From an uncultured Pontibacter sp. (GTDB taxonomy: Bacteria; Bacteroidota; Bacteroidia; Cytophagales; Hymenobacteraceae): DNA of 64,000 nt. Each line of letters opens with the position of its first letter. The first letter of the stretch is position 1. Position numbers and translations under genes: made by a program. This document shows, piece after piece, positions 35,703 to 44,905 of the stretch. Location: positions 62,001 to 126,000 of the forward strand of contig NZ_CANLZM010000007.1 of assembly GCF_947495565.1 (NCBI RefSeq). The letters are read 5' to 3'. Below the pieces are notes generated by a model. That model saw only the letters and a program-made list of their open reading frames with translations, searched no databases and was not told the DNA's origin.

Positions 35703-37970
35703 ATGAGAAGTAAAAAAGACAACAAAGGCGGCAAAAGCAACGAAGGCCGCACCGACAGCCGCCGTTCCGGTAAAGGAAGAGGCGAGTCAGCATCTAACCA
35801 TAAAGCATCAGCGCGCGAGGCATACGCCCGCAAAGAGCCCTCCAACCGCAAAGGTGCTCCAAAATCAGCCAAAGCTGTAGTACTGGAAGTATTCTCGAAT
35901 AGCCCGGATGCCGTGTTTACCATGCGCCAGGTTACCCGCCGCCTCGGCGCAACTGATAAAAGTGGCCGTGAGCAGATACAGAACCTGGTAAAAGCTCTTG
36001 TGCGCGAAAATAAACTGCTTGCCGTAGACGACGACAAGTACATGATGAATCTCAAAGTGGACATCATTACAGGCCGCGTAGACCTGGCAAACAGTAAGTA
36101 TGCCTATATCGTTTCTGAGGATCGCGAGGAAGATGTACGGGTTCACACAGAGCACCTGCAGTACGCCATGGACGGCGACCTGGTAAAGGTAGAGGTGCTA
36201 CCATCGGTAAGAGGCGGCCGCAAGGAAGGCGTAGTGGTAGAAGTGCTGCAACGCTCCCGCACCGAGATGGTGGGCCTGATGGAACTCTCCAAAAATTTCG
36301 GCTTTGTAGTGCCGGACTTTAAGCGCACATACTTTGATATTTTTGTAGGCGAGCGCCACCTTAACGAGGCGCAGTCCGGCGACAAGGTGCTGGTGCGCAT
36401 TATTGAGTGGCCTGATAAGCCGGGCAAGAACCCAACCGGCGAGGTGATTCGGGTGTTTGGCCCTGCCGGCGAGCACGAGGCCGAGATACACTCCATTATG
36501 GCCGAGTTTGGCTTGCCATTCGAATTCCCGGAAGCCGTGGAGGAAGAGGCAGAAAGAATCTCCGAGAAGATACCAGCCGGAGAAATTGCCAAGCGCCGCG
36601 ACTTCCGTGAGGTAACCACCTTCACCATAGACCCTGCTGATGCCAAAGACTTCGATGACGCACTATCTATTCAGAAACTGGAGAACGGCAACTGGGAGAT
36701 AGGCGTGCACATTGCCGATGTAACGCATTACGTGCACCCAAGAAGCATACTCGAGAAAGAGGCTTTCCACCGGGCCACCTCTGTATACTTGGTAGATAGA
36801 ACCATACCGATGCTGCCAGAGCGCCTGTCCAACGGCCTTTGCTCGCTCAGGCCAAACGAGGAAAAGCTAACTTTCTCGGTGGTATTTGAGCTGGATGAGA
36901 ACGGAAAACTATACGATACATGGTATGGCCGCACGATCATTTACTCTGATCGCCGCTTCAGCTATGAGGAAGCCCAGGAGCGCATCGAAACCGGCGAGGG
37001 CGACTTTGCCGAAGAAGTGAACATCCTAAACGGCATCGCTAAAAAACTGCAGGCCAAACGCTTTAAGAACGGCGCTATTTCTTTTGAAACGGTAGAAGTT
37101 AAGTTTAACCTGGATGAGAACGGCAAGCCACTTTCAGTATATGTAAAAGAGCGCAAGGACGCGCATAAGCTGATTGAGGAGTTTATGCTGCTGGCCAACA
37201 AGAAGGTGGCTGAGTTTGTGTATGGCCTAGGCAAGGGCAAAAAGCGCCCAACTATGGTATACCGCACGCACGGCAACCCCGACCCCGACAGGCTGACCAC
37301 CTTTGCGCTGTTTGCCCGCAAGTTTGGCTACAAAGTAGATCCGGAAGGCGATATATCGGAAGAGCTGAACCACCTGACAGCCGAGATAGAAGGAAAGCCG
37401 GAGCAGAGCGTGCTTCAGAACCTGGCTATCCGCACCATGGCCAAAGCAAAGTATAGCACCGAGCCGGAAGGCCACTTCGGACTTGCCTTTGCGCATTACT
37501 CGCACTTTACATCGCCTATTCGCCGCTACCCCGATATGATGGCGCATCGCCTGCTGCAGCATTATCTGGACGAAGGGAAATCCGAGGATAAAGAAGAATA
37601 CGAAGAACGTTGCCGCCACTCTTCCGAAATGGAAAAACGCGCCGCCGATGCCGAGCGTGCCTCTATCAAGTATAAGCAGGTTGAGTTTATGAAAGACACA
37701 ATCGGCAATCAGTACAAGGGTATTGTTTCCGGTGTCACAGAATGGGGTATCTTTGTAGAGATCGAGGAGAACAAGTGCGAAGGCATGGTACGTCTGGCCG
37801 ACATTAACGACGATTATTACGAACTGGATGCCGATAATTACCGCATCATCGGGCGGCAGACCAAGCGTATTATTTCGTTCGGAGATGAAGTGCTGGTAGA
37901 GGTGAAAAGCGCTAACATGGCCGACCGCACCATCGACCTCGACTTAATCGAAACACTAAAACAACATTAA
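35703..37970 (+). CDS. rnr: Ribonuclease R
   Basis: A 755-residue exoribonuclease of the RNB family, which degrades structured RNA 3' to 5'. An N-terminal basic, disordered stretch (residues 1-50, rich in Lys, Arg, Ser, Gly) leads to a winged-helix-like region and cold-shock domains. The RNB catalytic core shows the Asp cluster in TIDPADAKDFDDALSIQ, followed by VGVHIADVTHYV-type and SVYLVDRTIPMLPERLSNG blocks and HYSHFTSPIRRYPD. The S1 domain is at the C-terminus (QYKGIVSGVTEWGIFVEIEE). The next gene starts 8 bases after the stop. Confidence 0.95.
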   Translation: MRSKKDNKGGKSNEGRTDSRRSGKGRGESASNHKASAREAYARKEPSNRKGAPKSAKAVVLEVFSNSPDAVFTMRQVTRRLGATDKSGREQIQNLVKALVRENKLLAVDDDKYMMNLKVDIITGRVDLANSKYAYIVSEDREEDVRVHTEHLQYAMDGDLVKVEVLPSVRGGRKEGVVVEVLQRSRTEMVGLMELSKNFGFVVPDFKRTYFDIFVGERHLNEAQSGDKVLVRIIEWPDKPGKNPTGEVIRVFGPAGEHEAEIHSIMAEFGLPFEFPEAVEEEAERISEKIPAGEIAKRRDFREVTTFTIDPADAKDFDDALSIQKLENGNWEIGVHIADVTHYVHPRSILEKEAFHRATSVYLVDRTIPMLPERLSNGLCSLRPNEEKLTFSVVFELDENGKLYDTWYGRTIIYSDRRFSYEEAQERIETGEGDFAEEVNILNGIAKKLQAKRFKNGAISFETVEVKFNLDENGKPLSVYVKERKDAHKLIEEFMLLANKKVAEFVYGLGKGKKRPTMVYRTHGNPDPDRLTTFALFARKFGYKVDPEGDISEELNHLTAEIEGKPEQSVLQNLAIRTMAKAKYSTEPEGHFGLAFAHYSHFTSPIRRYPDMMAHRLLQHYLDEGKSEDKEEYEERCRHSSEMEKRAADAERASIKYKQVEFMKDTIGNQYKGIVSGVTEWGIFVEIEENKCEGMVRLADINDDYYELDADNYRIIGRQTKRIISFGDEVLVEVKSANMADRTIDLDLIETLKQH

Positions 37971-37977
37971 GCACCCT

Positions 37978-38952
37978 GTGGATAGCAGCATCCTTTCTGA
38001 AAAGATAAACCATACGTTATCAACGCTCCGTTACGGTGAAAACCCGGCGGAGCTTTACGAGCCGATCCGCTACATTATGGCGCTGGGCGGCAAAAGAATA
38101 CGCCCTTTGCTGGTGTTGCTAAGTGCTAAAATGTTTAATGAGGATGTGGAGAAGGCTCTTTTGCCCGCAGCGGCAGTAGAGGTTTTCCACAACTTCACGC
38201 TCATGCACGACGATATCATGGACCGCGCGCCACTGCGCCGCGGGCAGCAAACCGTGCACGAAAAGTGGGATGCCAACACGGCCATACTTTCGGGGGATGT
38301 AATGCTAGTGCGTGCTTACGAACTGCTGTTGGGTGTAGAGCCCGACAAGCTGGCGCTGGTGCTGCGCCTGTTTAGCCGCACTGCCGCCGAAGTTTGCGAG
38401 GGCCAGCAATTGGACATGAACTTCGAACGCCGCGAGCAGGTAAGCATACAGGAGTACATCCATATGATTACCCTGAAAACTGCCGTGCTGCTAGGCTTTA
38501 GCCTGGAGCTGGGCGCCATACTTCAGGGAGCGCCCGAGGCAGACGCAGAGCACTTGAAAGCCTTTGGCGTTAACGTAGGCATTGCCTTTCAGCTACGCGA
38601 TGATTTGCTGGATGTGTATGGCGACAAAGCTAAGTTCGGTAAGCAGGTGGGCGGCGATATTCTGTCGGATAAAAAAACGTTCCTGATGCTGACGGCGCTG
38701 GATCAGGCCAACGAGCAGCAGCGGCAAACCATCATCAGCTGGCGCGATAAGACCGATGAAAGTATAGCTGAAGCCAAGGTACAAGCCGTAACCGCCGTGT
38801 ATGACCAACTCAACATCCGCCACCAAACCGAGCAGCATATAGACTTATACTTCCAGAAAGCCCTGCACCACCTAGATGCCATTCAGCTACCAGAAGCACA
38901 CAAAAGCAGCATACGTGGGCTGGCCATGCAACTCATGGAAAGGGATAGCTAA
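37978..38952 (+). CDS. Polyprenyl diphosphate synthase (trans-type)
   Basis: A 324-residue enzyme that extends allylic diphosphates with isopentenyl units. Both Asp-rich motifs are clear: the first in LMHDDIMDRAPLRRG and the second in FQLRDDLLDVYGD, with LGGKRIRPLLVLLSA near the N-terminus. In Bacteroidota such enzymes make the side chain of menaquinone. The product chain length cannot be read safely. It starts at GTG 37978, only 8 bases after rnr, so the two form an operon. Confidence 0.9.
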   Translation: MDSSILSEKINHTLSTLRYGENPAELYEPIRYIMALGGKRIRPLLVLLSAKMFNEDVEKALLPAAAVEVFHNFTLMHDDIMDRAPLRRGQQTVHEKWDANTAILSGDVMLVRAYELLLGVEPDKLALVLRLFSRTAAEVCEGQQLDMNFERREQVSIQEYIHMITLKTAVLLGFSLELGAILQGAPEADAEHLKAFGVNVGIAFQLRDDLLDVYGDKAKFGKQVGGDILSDKKTFLMLTALDQANEQQRQTIISWRDKTDESIAEAKVQAVTAVYDQLNIRHQTEQHIDLYFQKALHHLDAIQLPEAHKSSIRGLAMQLMERDS

Positions 38953-39114
38953 TTGTTAAATTGCTGGATTGTTAAATTGTTGGCTCGCACGTGTAAGGTA
39001 GAATTCAGCATCGTTAACAACCACAAAGTATAAGCTGCATAAAAACTAAGAAGGCTAGAACAGTAACTCTTTAACTCTCTAACCTTCTAACTTCAAAACT
39101 TTCTAATTTAAAAC
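38953..39114. repeat. Spacer with tandem degenerate words
   Basis: This 162-base spacer holds TTGTTAAATTG-like words repeated three times (38953-38985) and TCTAACTTTC-like words repeated at 39067-39110. It contains no gene. It looks like decayed short-repeat sequence common between Bacteroidota genes. Confidence 0.35.
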
Positions 39115-39738
39115 ATGAGCGTTACCATCATCCTTATCATCATCACTGTAGGTATATCCTTATACGCATGGCAAAACCACGACCTGACGCACAAGTGGAT
39201 CTTCCAGCCTTATGCCATACTGCGTGATAACTCCTGGTACCGCTTCCTGACTTCCGGCTTTCTGCACGCGGATTTCACGCACTTGCTGTTTAACATGTTT
39301 ACGCTGTTTTTCTTCGGCGATGTGGTAGAGTATGTATTCAAAACGGCTTACGGGCCTACCACTGGTATACTTTTATACTTACTGGTATACTTGGGCGGCA
39401 TTATTGTATCAGATATTCCTACCTTCTTTAAGCACCGCAACGACCCGCCTTATCGTGCACTGGGCGCTTCGGGTGGTGTGGCAAGTATCGTGTTTGCTAG
39501 CATCCTTTTCTACCCGACCTTGGATATCTGCCTGTTTGCCTTCCTATGCTTGCCAGGTTTTATCTTCGGTATACTTTACATGATGTACTCATACTTTTCG
39601 GGTAAGCGCATGGGCGACAACATTAACCACGATGCACACTTTTATGGTGCCTTGTTTGGTTTTGCGCTGAGCCTAGCATTGGTGCCGAGTTCACTTCCAA
39701 ACTTTTTCCAGCAGATAGCTAATTGGCGGTTATTTTAA
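39115..39738 (+). CDS. Rhomboid family intramembrane serine protease
   Basis: A 207-residue membrane protein with six predicted membrane segments. The catalytic Ser is in LGASGG (residue 119) and the paired His is in the segment HDAHFYGALFGF near residue 178. The early block FLTSGFLHADFTHLLFNMF with its His-Asn pair is the rhomboid oxyanion region. Rhomboids cut single-pass proteins inside the membrane. The substrate is unknown. Three TATACTT words lie within 30 bases inside the gene (about 39365-39391). Confidence 0.9.
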   Translation: MSVTIILIIITVGISLYAWQNHDLTHKWIFQPYAILRDNSWYRFLTSGFLHADFTHLLFNMFTLFFFGDVVEYVFKTAYGPTTGILLYLLVYLGGIIVSDIPTFFKHRNDPPYRALGASGGVASIVFASILFYPTLDICLFAFLCLPGFIFGILYMMYSYFSGKRMGDNINHDAHFYGALFGFALSLALVPSSLPNFFQQIANWRLF

Positions 39739-39843
39739 AACTTAACCTGTAAAATTGCACTTTTAAAGGGATGAAAGTTTGAGTTAAGTATGGCTGTTGT
39801 GGAGTGTTCTGCGTATATTAAAACGTAGTGCAATCCCTAACCC

Positions 39844-40305
39844 ATGAAAACATCGCATAAAAAATTATACTTTAGACTGCTGCTGATTGTACTGTTTGTG
39901 GTATTCAGCCAGGCGGGGCAGGCGCAGAGCAATCGCTCTATCATGGAGTATGTTATACAGGAGCGCCCTGTGTTAGCCGGCCTTCTGACTAAAGCCGGTT
40001 TCACGCCGCTTTTATCCGGCAATACGCCTATAACTCTTTTTGCACCGCCAGAAAGCTCTCTCCAAAGTATAAGCAAAGAATCGCCGGAGCGACTGCGGGC
40101 TATACTTTCAAGCCATATTCTAAAAGGGGTTTACCTGGAGAAAGACCTGAAAGACGGCAAGACACTACAATCAGCCTGCGACACAAGTATAACCATTTAC
40201 CGCAAAAGCGGAAAAACGCTTGTGAATGGCATAAGTATAGAACGGGCTGACATACAGCTTAAAAATAGTGTGATACATGAGCTGAGCAGCACGATCCGTA
40301 TTTAA
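39844..40305 (+). CDS. Secreted fasciclin-domain protein
   Basis: A 153-residue protein with a cleavable signal peptide (residues 1-28, ending QAGQAQ). The rest is one fasciclin-like domain: AGLLTKAGFTPLLSGNTPITLFAPP, SPERLRAILSSHILKGVY, and a C-terminal VNGISIERADIQLKNSVIHELSS. Fasciclin domains serve in adhesion and matrix contacts. A domain of this size is somewhat short. It has its own promoter region, with many TATACTT-type words in and around it. Confidence 0.85.
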   Translation: MKTSHKKLYFRLLLIVLFVVFSQAGQAQSNRSIMEYVIQERPVLAGLLTKAGFTPLLSGNTPITLFAPPESSLQSISKESPERLRAILSSHILKGVYLEKDLKDGKTLQSACDTSITIYRKSGKTLVNGISIERADIQLKNSVIHELSSTIRI

Positions 40306-40451
40306 AAGATAAGGCATTTATTGACGTTTAGTTAATCAGTACCAAGGGTATCCTCTTATTTAACCTAACTACAATCATTTGCTTTGAATAAGTCCAATTT
40401 AACTCCTTAATAATCTAAAGCGTTAGGTGCTGCCTTACGTAAGTTGTTAGA

Positions 40452-40883
40452 ATGACTATGTACAGCACCAACAATCCTAAGCCAGAGTTAAACTCTACCA
40501 TACCAGTAGCAAAGAACAAGTGCTACGAATTGCTGTATATGCCTGCCAAAAACAGGGTTTACCTAAGTATTTATGGCTTCTGGAAGAGCAAATCTATAGT
40601 ATCTGAGTACCTACCTGACCTGCAAAAGGTGCTGCACTTGGTTAAACCCGGCTTCACGCTGCTCGTAGATACGCGTACCATGATCACGCACCCGCAGCCT
40701 GTCATGAAACTGCATATAGAAGCCCAGATGCTGCTACAGGATGCCGGAATGGCAAAAGGAGCCTGTGTAGACCCCACTGATCGCATTGCCACCCTGCAGG
40801 TAGAAGACACGCTTGGAGCAAGCCACCTTTCTCTCACCCGCTTTAACTCTTTCGCTGAAGCAGAAAGCTGGTTAGAGCAATAA
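40452..40883 (+). CDS. Hypothetical protein with STAS-like fold
   Basis: A 143-residue soluble protein. The middle shows alternating strands and helices (NRVYLSIYGFWKSKSIVSEY, GFTLLVDTRTMITHPQPV, LHIEAQMLLQDAGM) reminiscent of SpoIIAA/STAS-like proteins found singly in many Bacteroidota. No phosphorylated-Ser motif is obvious. It starts after a spacer with no gene. The function is not known. Confidence 0.55.
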   Translation: MTMYSTNNPKPELNSTIPVAKNKCYELLYMPAKNRVYLSIYGFWKSKSIVSEYLPDLQKVLHLVKPGFTLLVDTRTMITHPQPVMKLHIEAQMLLQDAGMAKGACVDPTDRIATLQVEDTLGASHLSLTRFNSFAEAESWLEQ

Positions 40884-41034
40884 CAACGCATAACTTTCAC
40901 ATTGCCAAACCGATAAACAGTTACTGTGCTGTAACCGTACGCCCTCAAATCAAGTTATAGTATCCAAAAAATGTGCATGTATGTGGCATGCGCACACTCC
41001 TATTGAGTTAACTCAACCTGCAGCACTATAACTT

Positions 41035-42813
41035 ATGACCGTTGAGATCGGAATTGTGCTAGGGATCATCCTGCTAGCGGTTATACTTTTTGTAACCGAA
41101 CGGCTTTCTATTGACACAGTTGCCATCCTGACTATGGTGCTTTTTATGGTGACCGGCACACTTACCCCTGCAGAGGGCTTTGCCGGTTTCAGCAACCCGG
41201 CTACTATCACGGTAGCCTCAATGTTTATCATAAGTTCGGCCATCTTTAAATCCGGTGCTCTTAACAGCGTAGGTACGGGGCTCACCCGGATCGGCAGAAA
41301 CAGTTACCTGCTGTGCCTGCTGGCACTCATGCTAATTGCCGGAGCGCTCTCTGCCTTCATCAACGATACAGCCGTGGTGGCCCTGCTGATGCCTGTGGTG
41401 ATACAGGTGAGCAAGGATATTCGCGTTAGCCCTGCTAAGCTGCTTATTCCGCTGAGTTTCGGGGCTTTGCTTGGCGGAGTCTGTACCTTGATCGGCACTT
41501 CAACAAATATTCTGGTTAGCGGCATAGCGCAGGCGCAGGGCGTGGAGCCGCTCAGGATGTTCGAGTTTTTACCGGCCGGTATTGTATTTCTGGTGACGGG
41601 TATACTTTACATGTTCTTTATTGGCCGCCATCTGCTTCCAGACCGGAAAATGGCTAAAAATTTTTCAGAGGAGTTTGACTTAGGCGACTACCTGACAGAG
41701 ATCGTGCTGCTGCCGGAATCCCCGATGGTGGGGGTGTCGCTGCAGCATTCCAGCCTTGTGCGCGACTTAGAGATTGAGGTGATGCAGGTGATGCGCGAAA
41801 AAGAGAAACTGCAAATATTCCCATCGCTTATTCTGAGAGCGAATGATGTTTTGAAAGTACGCATAGGCGTGGAGAAGCTGAAAAAGCTAAAGCAGGAGCA
41901 GGGGGTAAAGCTGAAATCTGAGCGCAAGTTTCGGGATGAGGATGTAAGTATGTATGATAGCATGCTGTACGAGGCTATTGTTACTCCAAATTCTTATATA
42001 GAAGGGAAATCACTGAAAGAACTCAATTTCAGGGCCTACAACTATGGAGCATCTGTACTGGCTATTCGCCACCGCGACGAAATTGTGCATGATAAGCTGG
42101 CGCACGTACAGCTTTCCGCTGGCGATGTGCTGCTAATTGCCGCTAACAGCGAACAGGCCGAAAAGCTGCGGCAAAACGATGACATCCTGATCATTTCTCA
42201 AACTGTTCGGAGCAATTTCAACTATGGCAAAATCGTGCCTGTGCTGCTTATAACTATGGCTGTTGTGCTGGCGGCGGCCACAGGGGTAGTGCCTATTGTG
42301 CTGAGTGCGATAGTGGGTGTGGTGGTGCTGGTTCTGTTTGGATGTATAAAGCTTGATGAAGCCTACAATGCTATAGACTGGAAAGTGATTTTCATGCTTG
42401 GCGGGGTGCTCTCGATGGGGGCTGCGCTGGAGAAAACCGGGGCCGCCAAGCTACTTGCCGATTACCTGATAATTGGCGTTGGGGAGTATGGGCCACGTGC
42501 GCTCCTATCCATATTTTTCTTCATCACGTTTATGGCTACCAACTTTATGTCGAATAATGCTACGGCAGCGCTGTTGGCGCCTATTGCCATTGTTACGGCG
42601 CAGGAGCTGGGTGTAAGTGAGCGCCCTTTTATTATGGCAGTGGCTTATGCCGCATCCCTCAGTTTTATGACGCCTATGGGCTACCAGACCAACACCATGA
42701 TCTACAGCCCCGGCAATTACCGCTTTTCAGATTACCTGAAGGTTGGCACCCCACTCAACCTGCTGTTCTGGATTCTGGCTTCTATTATTATTCCGATTTT
42801 CTTTCCGATGTAG
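41035..42813 (+). CDS. SLC13-type permease with two TrkA-C (RCK_C) domains
   Basis: A 592-residue membrane protein. Membrane segments fill residues 5-195 and 400-592. The family blocks are FAGFSNPATITVASMFIIS, SAFINDTAVVALLMPVV and LIGTSTNILVSG in the first half, with NFMSNNATAALLAPIAIV in the second. Between them are two soluble RCK_C-type regulatory domains (about 205-290 and 305-390). Such proteins carry divalent anions such as sulfate, dicarboxylates or similar ions; the RCK_C domains suggest control by a ligand. Substrate not determined. No partner gene adjacent. Confidence 0.85.
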   Translation: MTVEIGIVLGIILLAVILFVTERLSIDTVAILTMVLFMVTGTLTPAEGFAGFSNPATITVASMFIISSAIFKSGALNSVGTGLTRIGRNSYLLCLLALMLIAGALSAFINDTAVVALLMPVVIQVSKDIRVSPAKLLIPLSFGALLGGVCTLIGTSTNILVSGIAQAQGVEPLRMFEFLPAGIVFLVTGILYMFFIGRHLLPDRKMAKNFSEEFDLGDYLTEIVLLPESPMVGVSLQHSSLVRDLEIEVMQVMREKEKLQIFPSLILRANDVLKVRIGVEKLKKLKQEQGVKLKSERKFRDEDVSMYDSMLYEAIVTPNSYIEGKSLKELNFRAYNYGASVLAIRHRDEIVHDKLAHVQLSAGDVLLIAANSEQAEKLRQNDDILIISQTVRSNFNYGKIVPVLLITMAVVLAAATGVVPIVLSAIVGVVVLVLFGCIKLDEAYNAIDWKVIFMLGGVLSMGAALEKTGAAKLLADYLIIGVGEYGPRALLSIFFFITFMATNFMSNNATAALLAPIAIVTAQELGVSERPFIMAVAYAASLSFMTPMGYQTNTMIYSPGNYRFSDYLKVGTPLNLLFWILASIIIPIFFPM

Positions 42814-42902
42814 AAAGGCATGTTCCACGTGAATATATAGGATTGGCTGATTATTTAAACTGCAATGGGAAGTATGAAATACAATCATTCACTCACTCAA
42901 TA

Positions 42903-44753
42903 CTACAAATAGCCTCTTGCCTGAAGCTGAAACAGCTCTGCATAGTTACCGTTTTGGGCCAGCAGTTCTTCGTGCGAGCCAAGTTCCTTTAGCTGCCCCT
43001 GCTCCAGAAACAGGATTCTATCAGCCATGCGCACAGTGGAGAAGCGGTGCGAGATAAGTACGGCCGTACGCCCCTCTATCAACTCTGAAAAACGCAGAAA
43101 CACCTCATGCTCGGCGCGGGCATCAAGGGCGGAGGTAGGCTCATCCAGTATCAGCAGCTGTGCATCGCGCATGTAGGCACGAGCCAGCGCCACCTTCTGC
43201 CACTCCCCACCTGAAAGCTCCACACCTTTGTTAAAGCGCTTGCCGAGCACTTGCTCATACTTATCCGGGAGGCGCTGGATTACCAAGTCAGCCAGGCTTT
43301 TCTGTGCTGAGCCCTGAATCCGTTCTTTATCCCGGATGTTGCTGATCTGGCCAATGGCGATATTGTCAGAAGCTGTCATCTGGAAACGCACGTAATCCTG
43401 AAAAATAATGCCTACCTGGTGGCGCAGATCAGTCAGGTCATACTCGCGCAGGTCCACGCCATCTAAAAGTATACGCCCTTCTGTCGGCTCGTAAAGCCTG
43501 GCCAGCAGCTTGACGAGTGTGGTTTTACCAGCACCGTTCTCACCAACCAAAGCCAGTTTCTCGCCTGCCCGTAAATGGAAAGACAGATACCGCACCGCCC
43601 ACTTATCGGAGTTATGGTATTTAAAGCCCACATTCTCGAAAGTGAAGCCCTGTTGGATAGGCTGTGGCAAAGGCAGCGGATTATCGGGCGGTGTAATCTG
43701 CGGCTGCAGCTCCAGAAAGTCGAATAAGTCCTGCAGGTATAAAGCGCTCTCCGCAATCTGCGAGAAACGTGTCATGATGCCCTGCAAAAGGCTGCGCATG
43801 TTGCTGAAGGATCCGGCTAAAAACGTAAGGCTACCTACCGTAATGATTCCGGCCACTGTCTCGAAAAGTATAAAAACATAGGCGCCGTAGTAGGCCAGCG
43901 TGCCGAGGGCGGAGAGGGCGCTGCCCCAAAAAGCGCGCTTCATGGTGATGCCTTTGTTAAGCAGGTAATACTTGTCAGACAGCTCTTTAAAGCGCCCAGC
44001 CAGAAAACCGGCCAGATTAAAAGTCTTGATTTCCTTGGCTGTTTCGTCGGATGCGCCAATGTAGCGGAGGTAGTCCAGCTCGCGGCGCTCGGGCGTCCAG
44101 GAGCGGGAGAGGGAGTAGCTGCGCTCGTTAAAATGCGTTTCGCCAAGAAAAGAAGGAATTACCGCCACCAAAAGTATAAGTATAAGCCACGGGTTAAAGG
44201 TAATCAAACCAACGGCCAGAAAAGCAATCGTGACGATATCCTGCAACTGCGAGAGCACCTGCGACATGAGCACAACCCTGGTTACAGTTTGCCGCCGTGC
44301 CCGCTCCAGCTTATCGTAAAAGGTAGCATCCTCGAACTGCGCCAGGTCCAGCTTGGCGGCGTGCTCTATCAGCGCAACAGAAGTTCGGTTAGAGAACAAG
44401 TCGCCCAGCAGGCTATCCACTAGCGTAATGCCACGGTTAATCAAATCAGACAGCACGGCTAACGCCAGTTCCGTGGCTACGAGTGTCCAGAGGTAAGTCA
44501 GGTTTTGCTCGCCTGTCACGTCTATCAGCCTGATCACCTCATCAATAATCAGCTTGCCCACATACAGCATGGCCAGCGGCAGCGAAGCTTTGATCAGGCG
44601 AAGAAGCAGGTTAATAATGGTTAGGCGCGGACTAGTGTCCCAGATCAGGCGGAAAAACTTGGGAAGGTTCTTTAGCGCGCCCATCTGCTCGCGTAGGCTT
44701 TTTTTCTCCTGTTGGTTAGGTGTTTCTCTTGTTCCTTTTCTCGCTTTACTCAT
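42903..44753 (-). CDS. ABC transporter, fused membrane and ATPase domains
   Basis: A 616-residue half-transporter of the exporter type. Six membrane segments lie in residues 40-330. The C-terminal ATPase has Walker A GENGAGKTTLVKLLA, Q-loop FQDYVRFQMTASDN, the variant signature LSGGEWQKVALARA, and Walker B QLLILDEPTSALDARAEHE. It probably acts as a homodimer that exports a lipid, drug or peptide; no peptidase domain is present. It is divergent from the transglutaminase-fusion gene, with 152 bases between them. Confidence 0.9.
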   Translation of the reverse strand: MSKARKGTRETPNQQEKKSLREQMGALKNLPKFFRLIWDTSPRLTIINLLLRLIKASLPLAMLYVGKLIIDEVIRLIDVTGEQNLTYLWTLVATELALAVLSDLINRGITLVDSLLGDLFSNRTSVALIEHAAKLDLAQFEDATFYDKLERARRQTVTRVVLMSQVLSQLQDIVTIAFLAVGLITFNPWLILILLVAVIPSFLGETHFNERSYSLSRSWTPERRELDYLRYIGASDETAKEIKTFNLAGFLAGRFKELSDKYYLLNKGITMKRAFWGSALSALGTLAYYGAYVFILFETVAGIITVGSLTFLAGSFSNMRSLLQGIMTRFSQIAESALYLQDLFDFLELQPQITPPDNPLPLPQPIQQGFTFENVGFKYHNSDKWAVRYLSFHLRAGEKLALVGENGAGKTTLVKLLARLYEPTEGRILLDGVDLREYDLTDLRHQVGIIFQDYVRFQMTASDNIAIGQISNIRDKERIQGSAQKSLADLVIQRLPDKYEQVLGKRFNKGVELSGGEWQKVALARAYMRDAQLLILDEPTSALDARAEHEVFLRFSELIEGRTAVLISHRFSTVRMADRILFLEQGQLKELGSHEELLAQNGNYAELFQLQARGYL

Positions 44754-44905
44754 ACTTTAACTTATACTTTTCGGCAAAGGCCTTATAGCTATACAATTGG
44801 CTACGCGTTTTGTTTGAGCCTGGCTGCTTTGCTAGTGGCAAATTTAACCGGGTGCGTTTATCTGTATAACATAATTTGTACTATATTTAATAGTTTAAAT
44901 TATTA

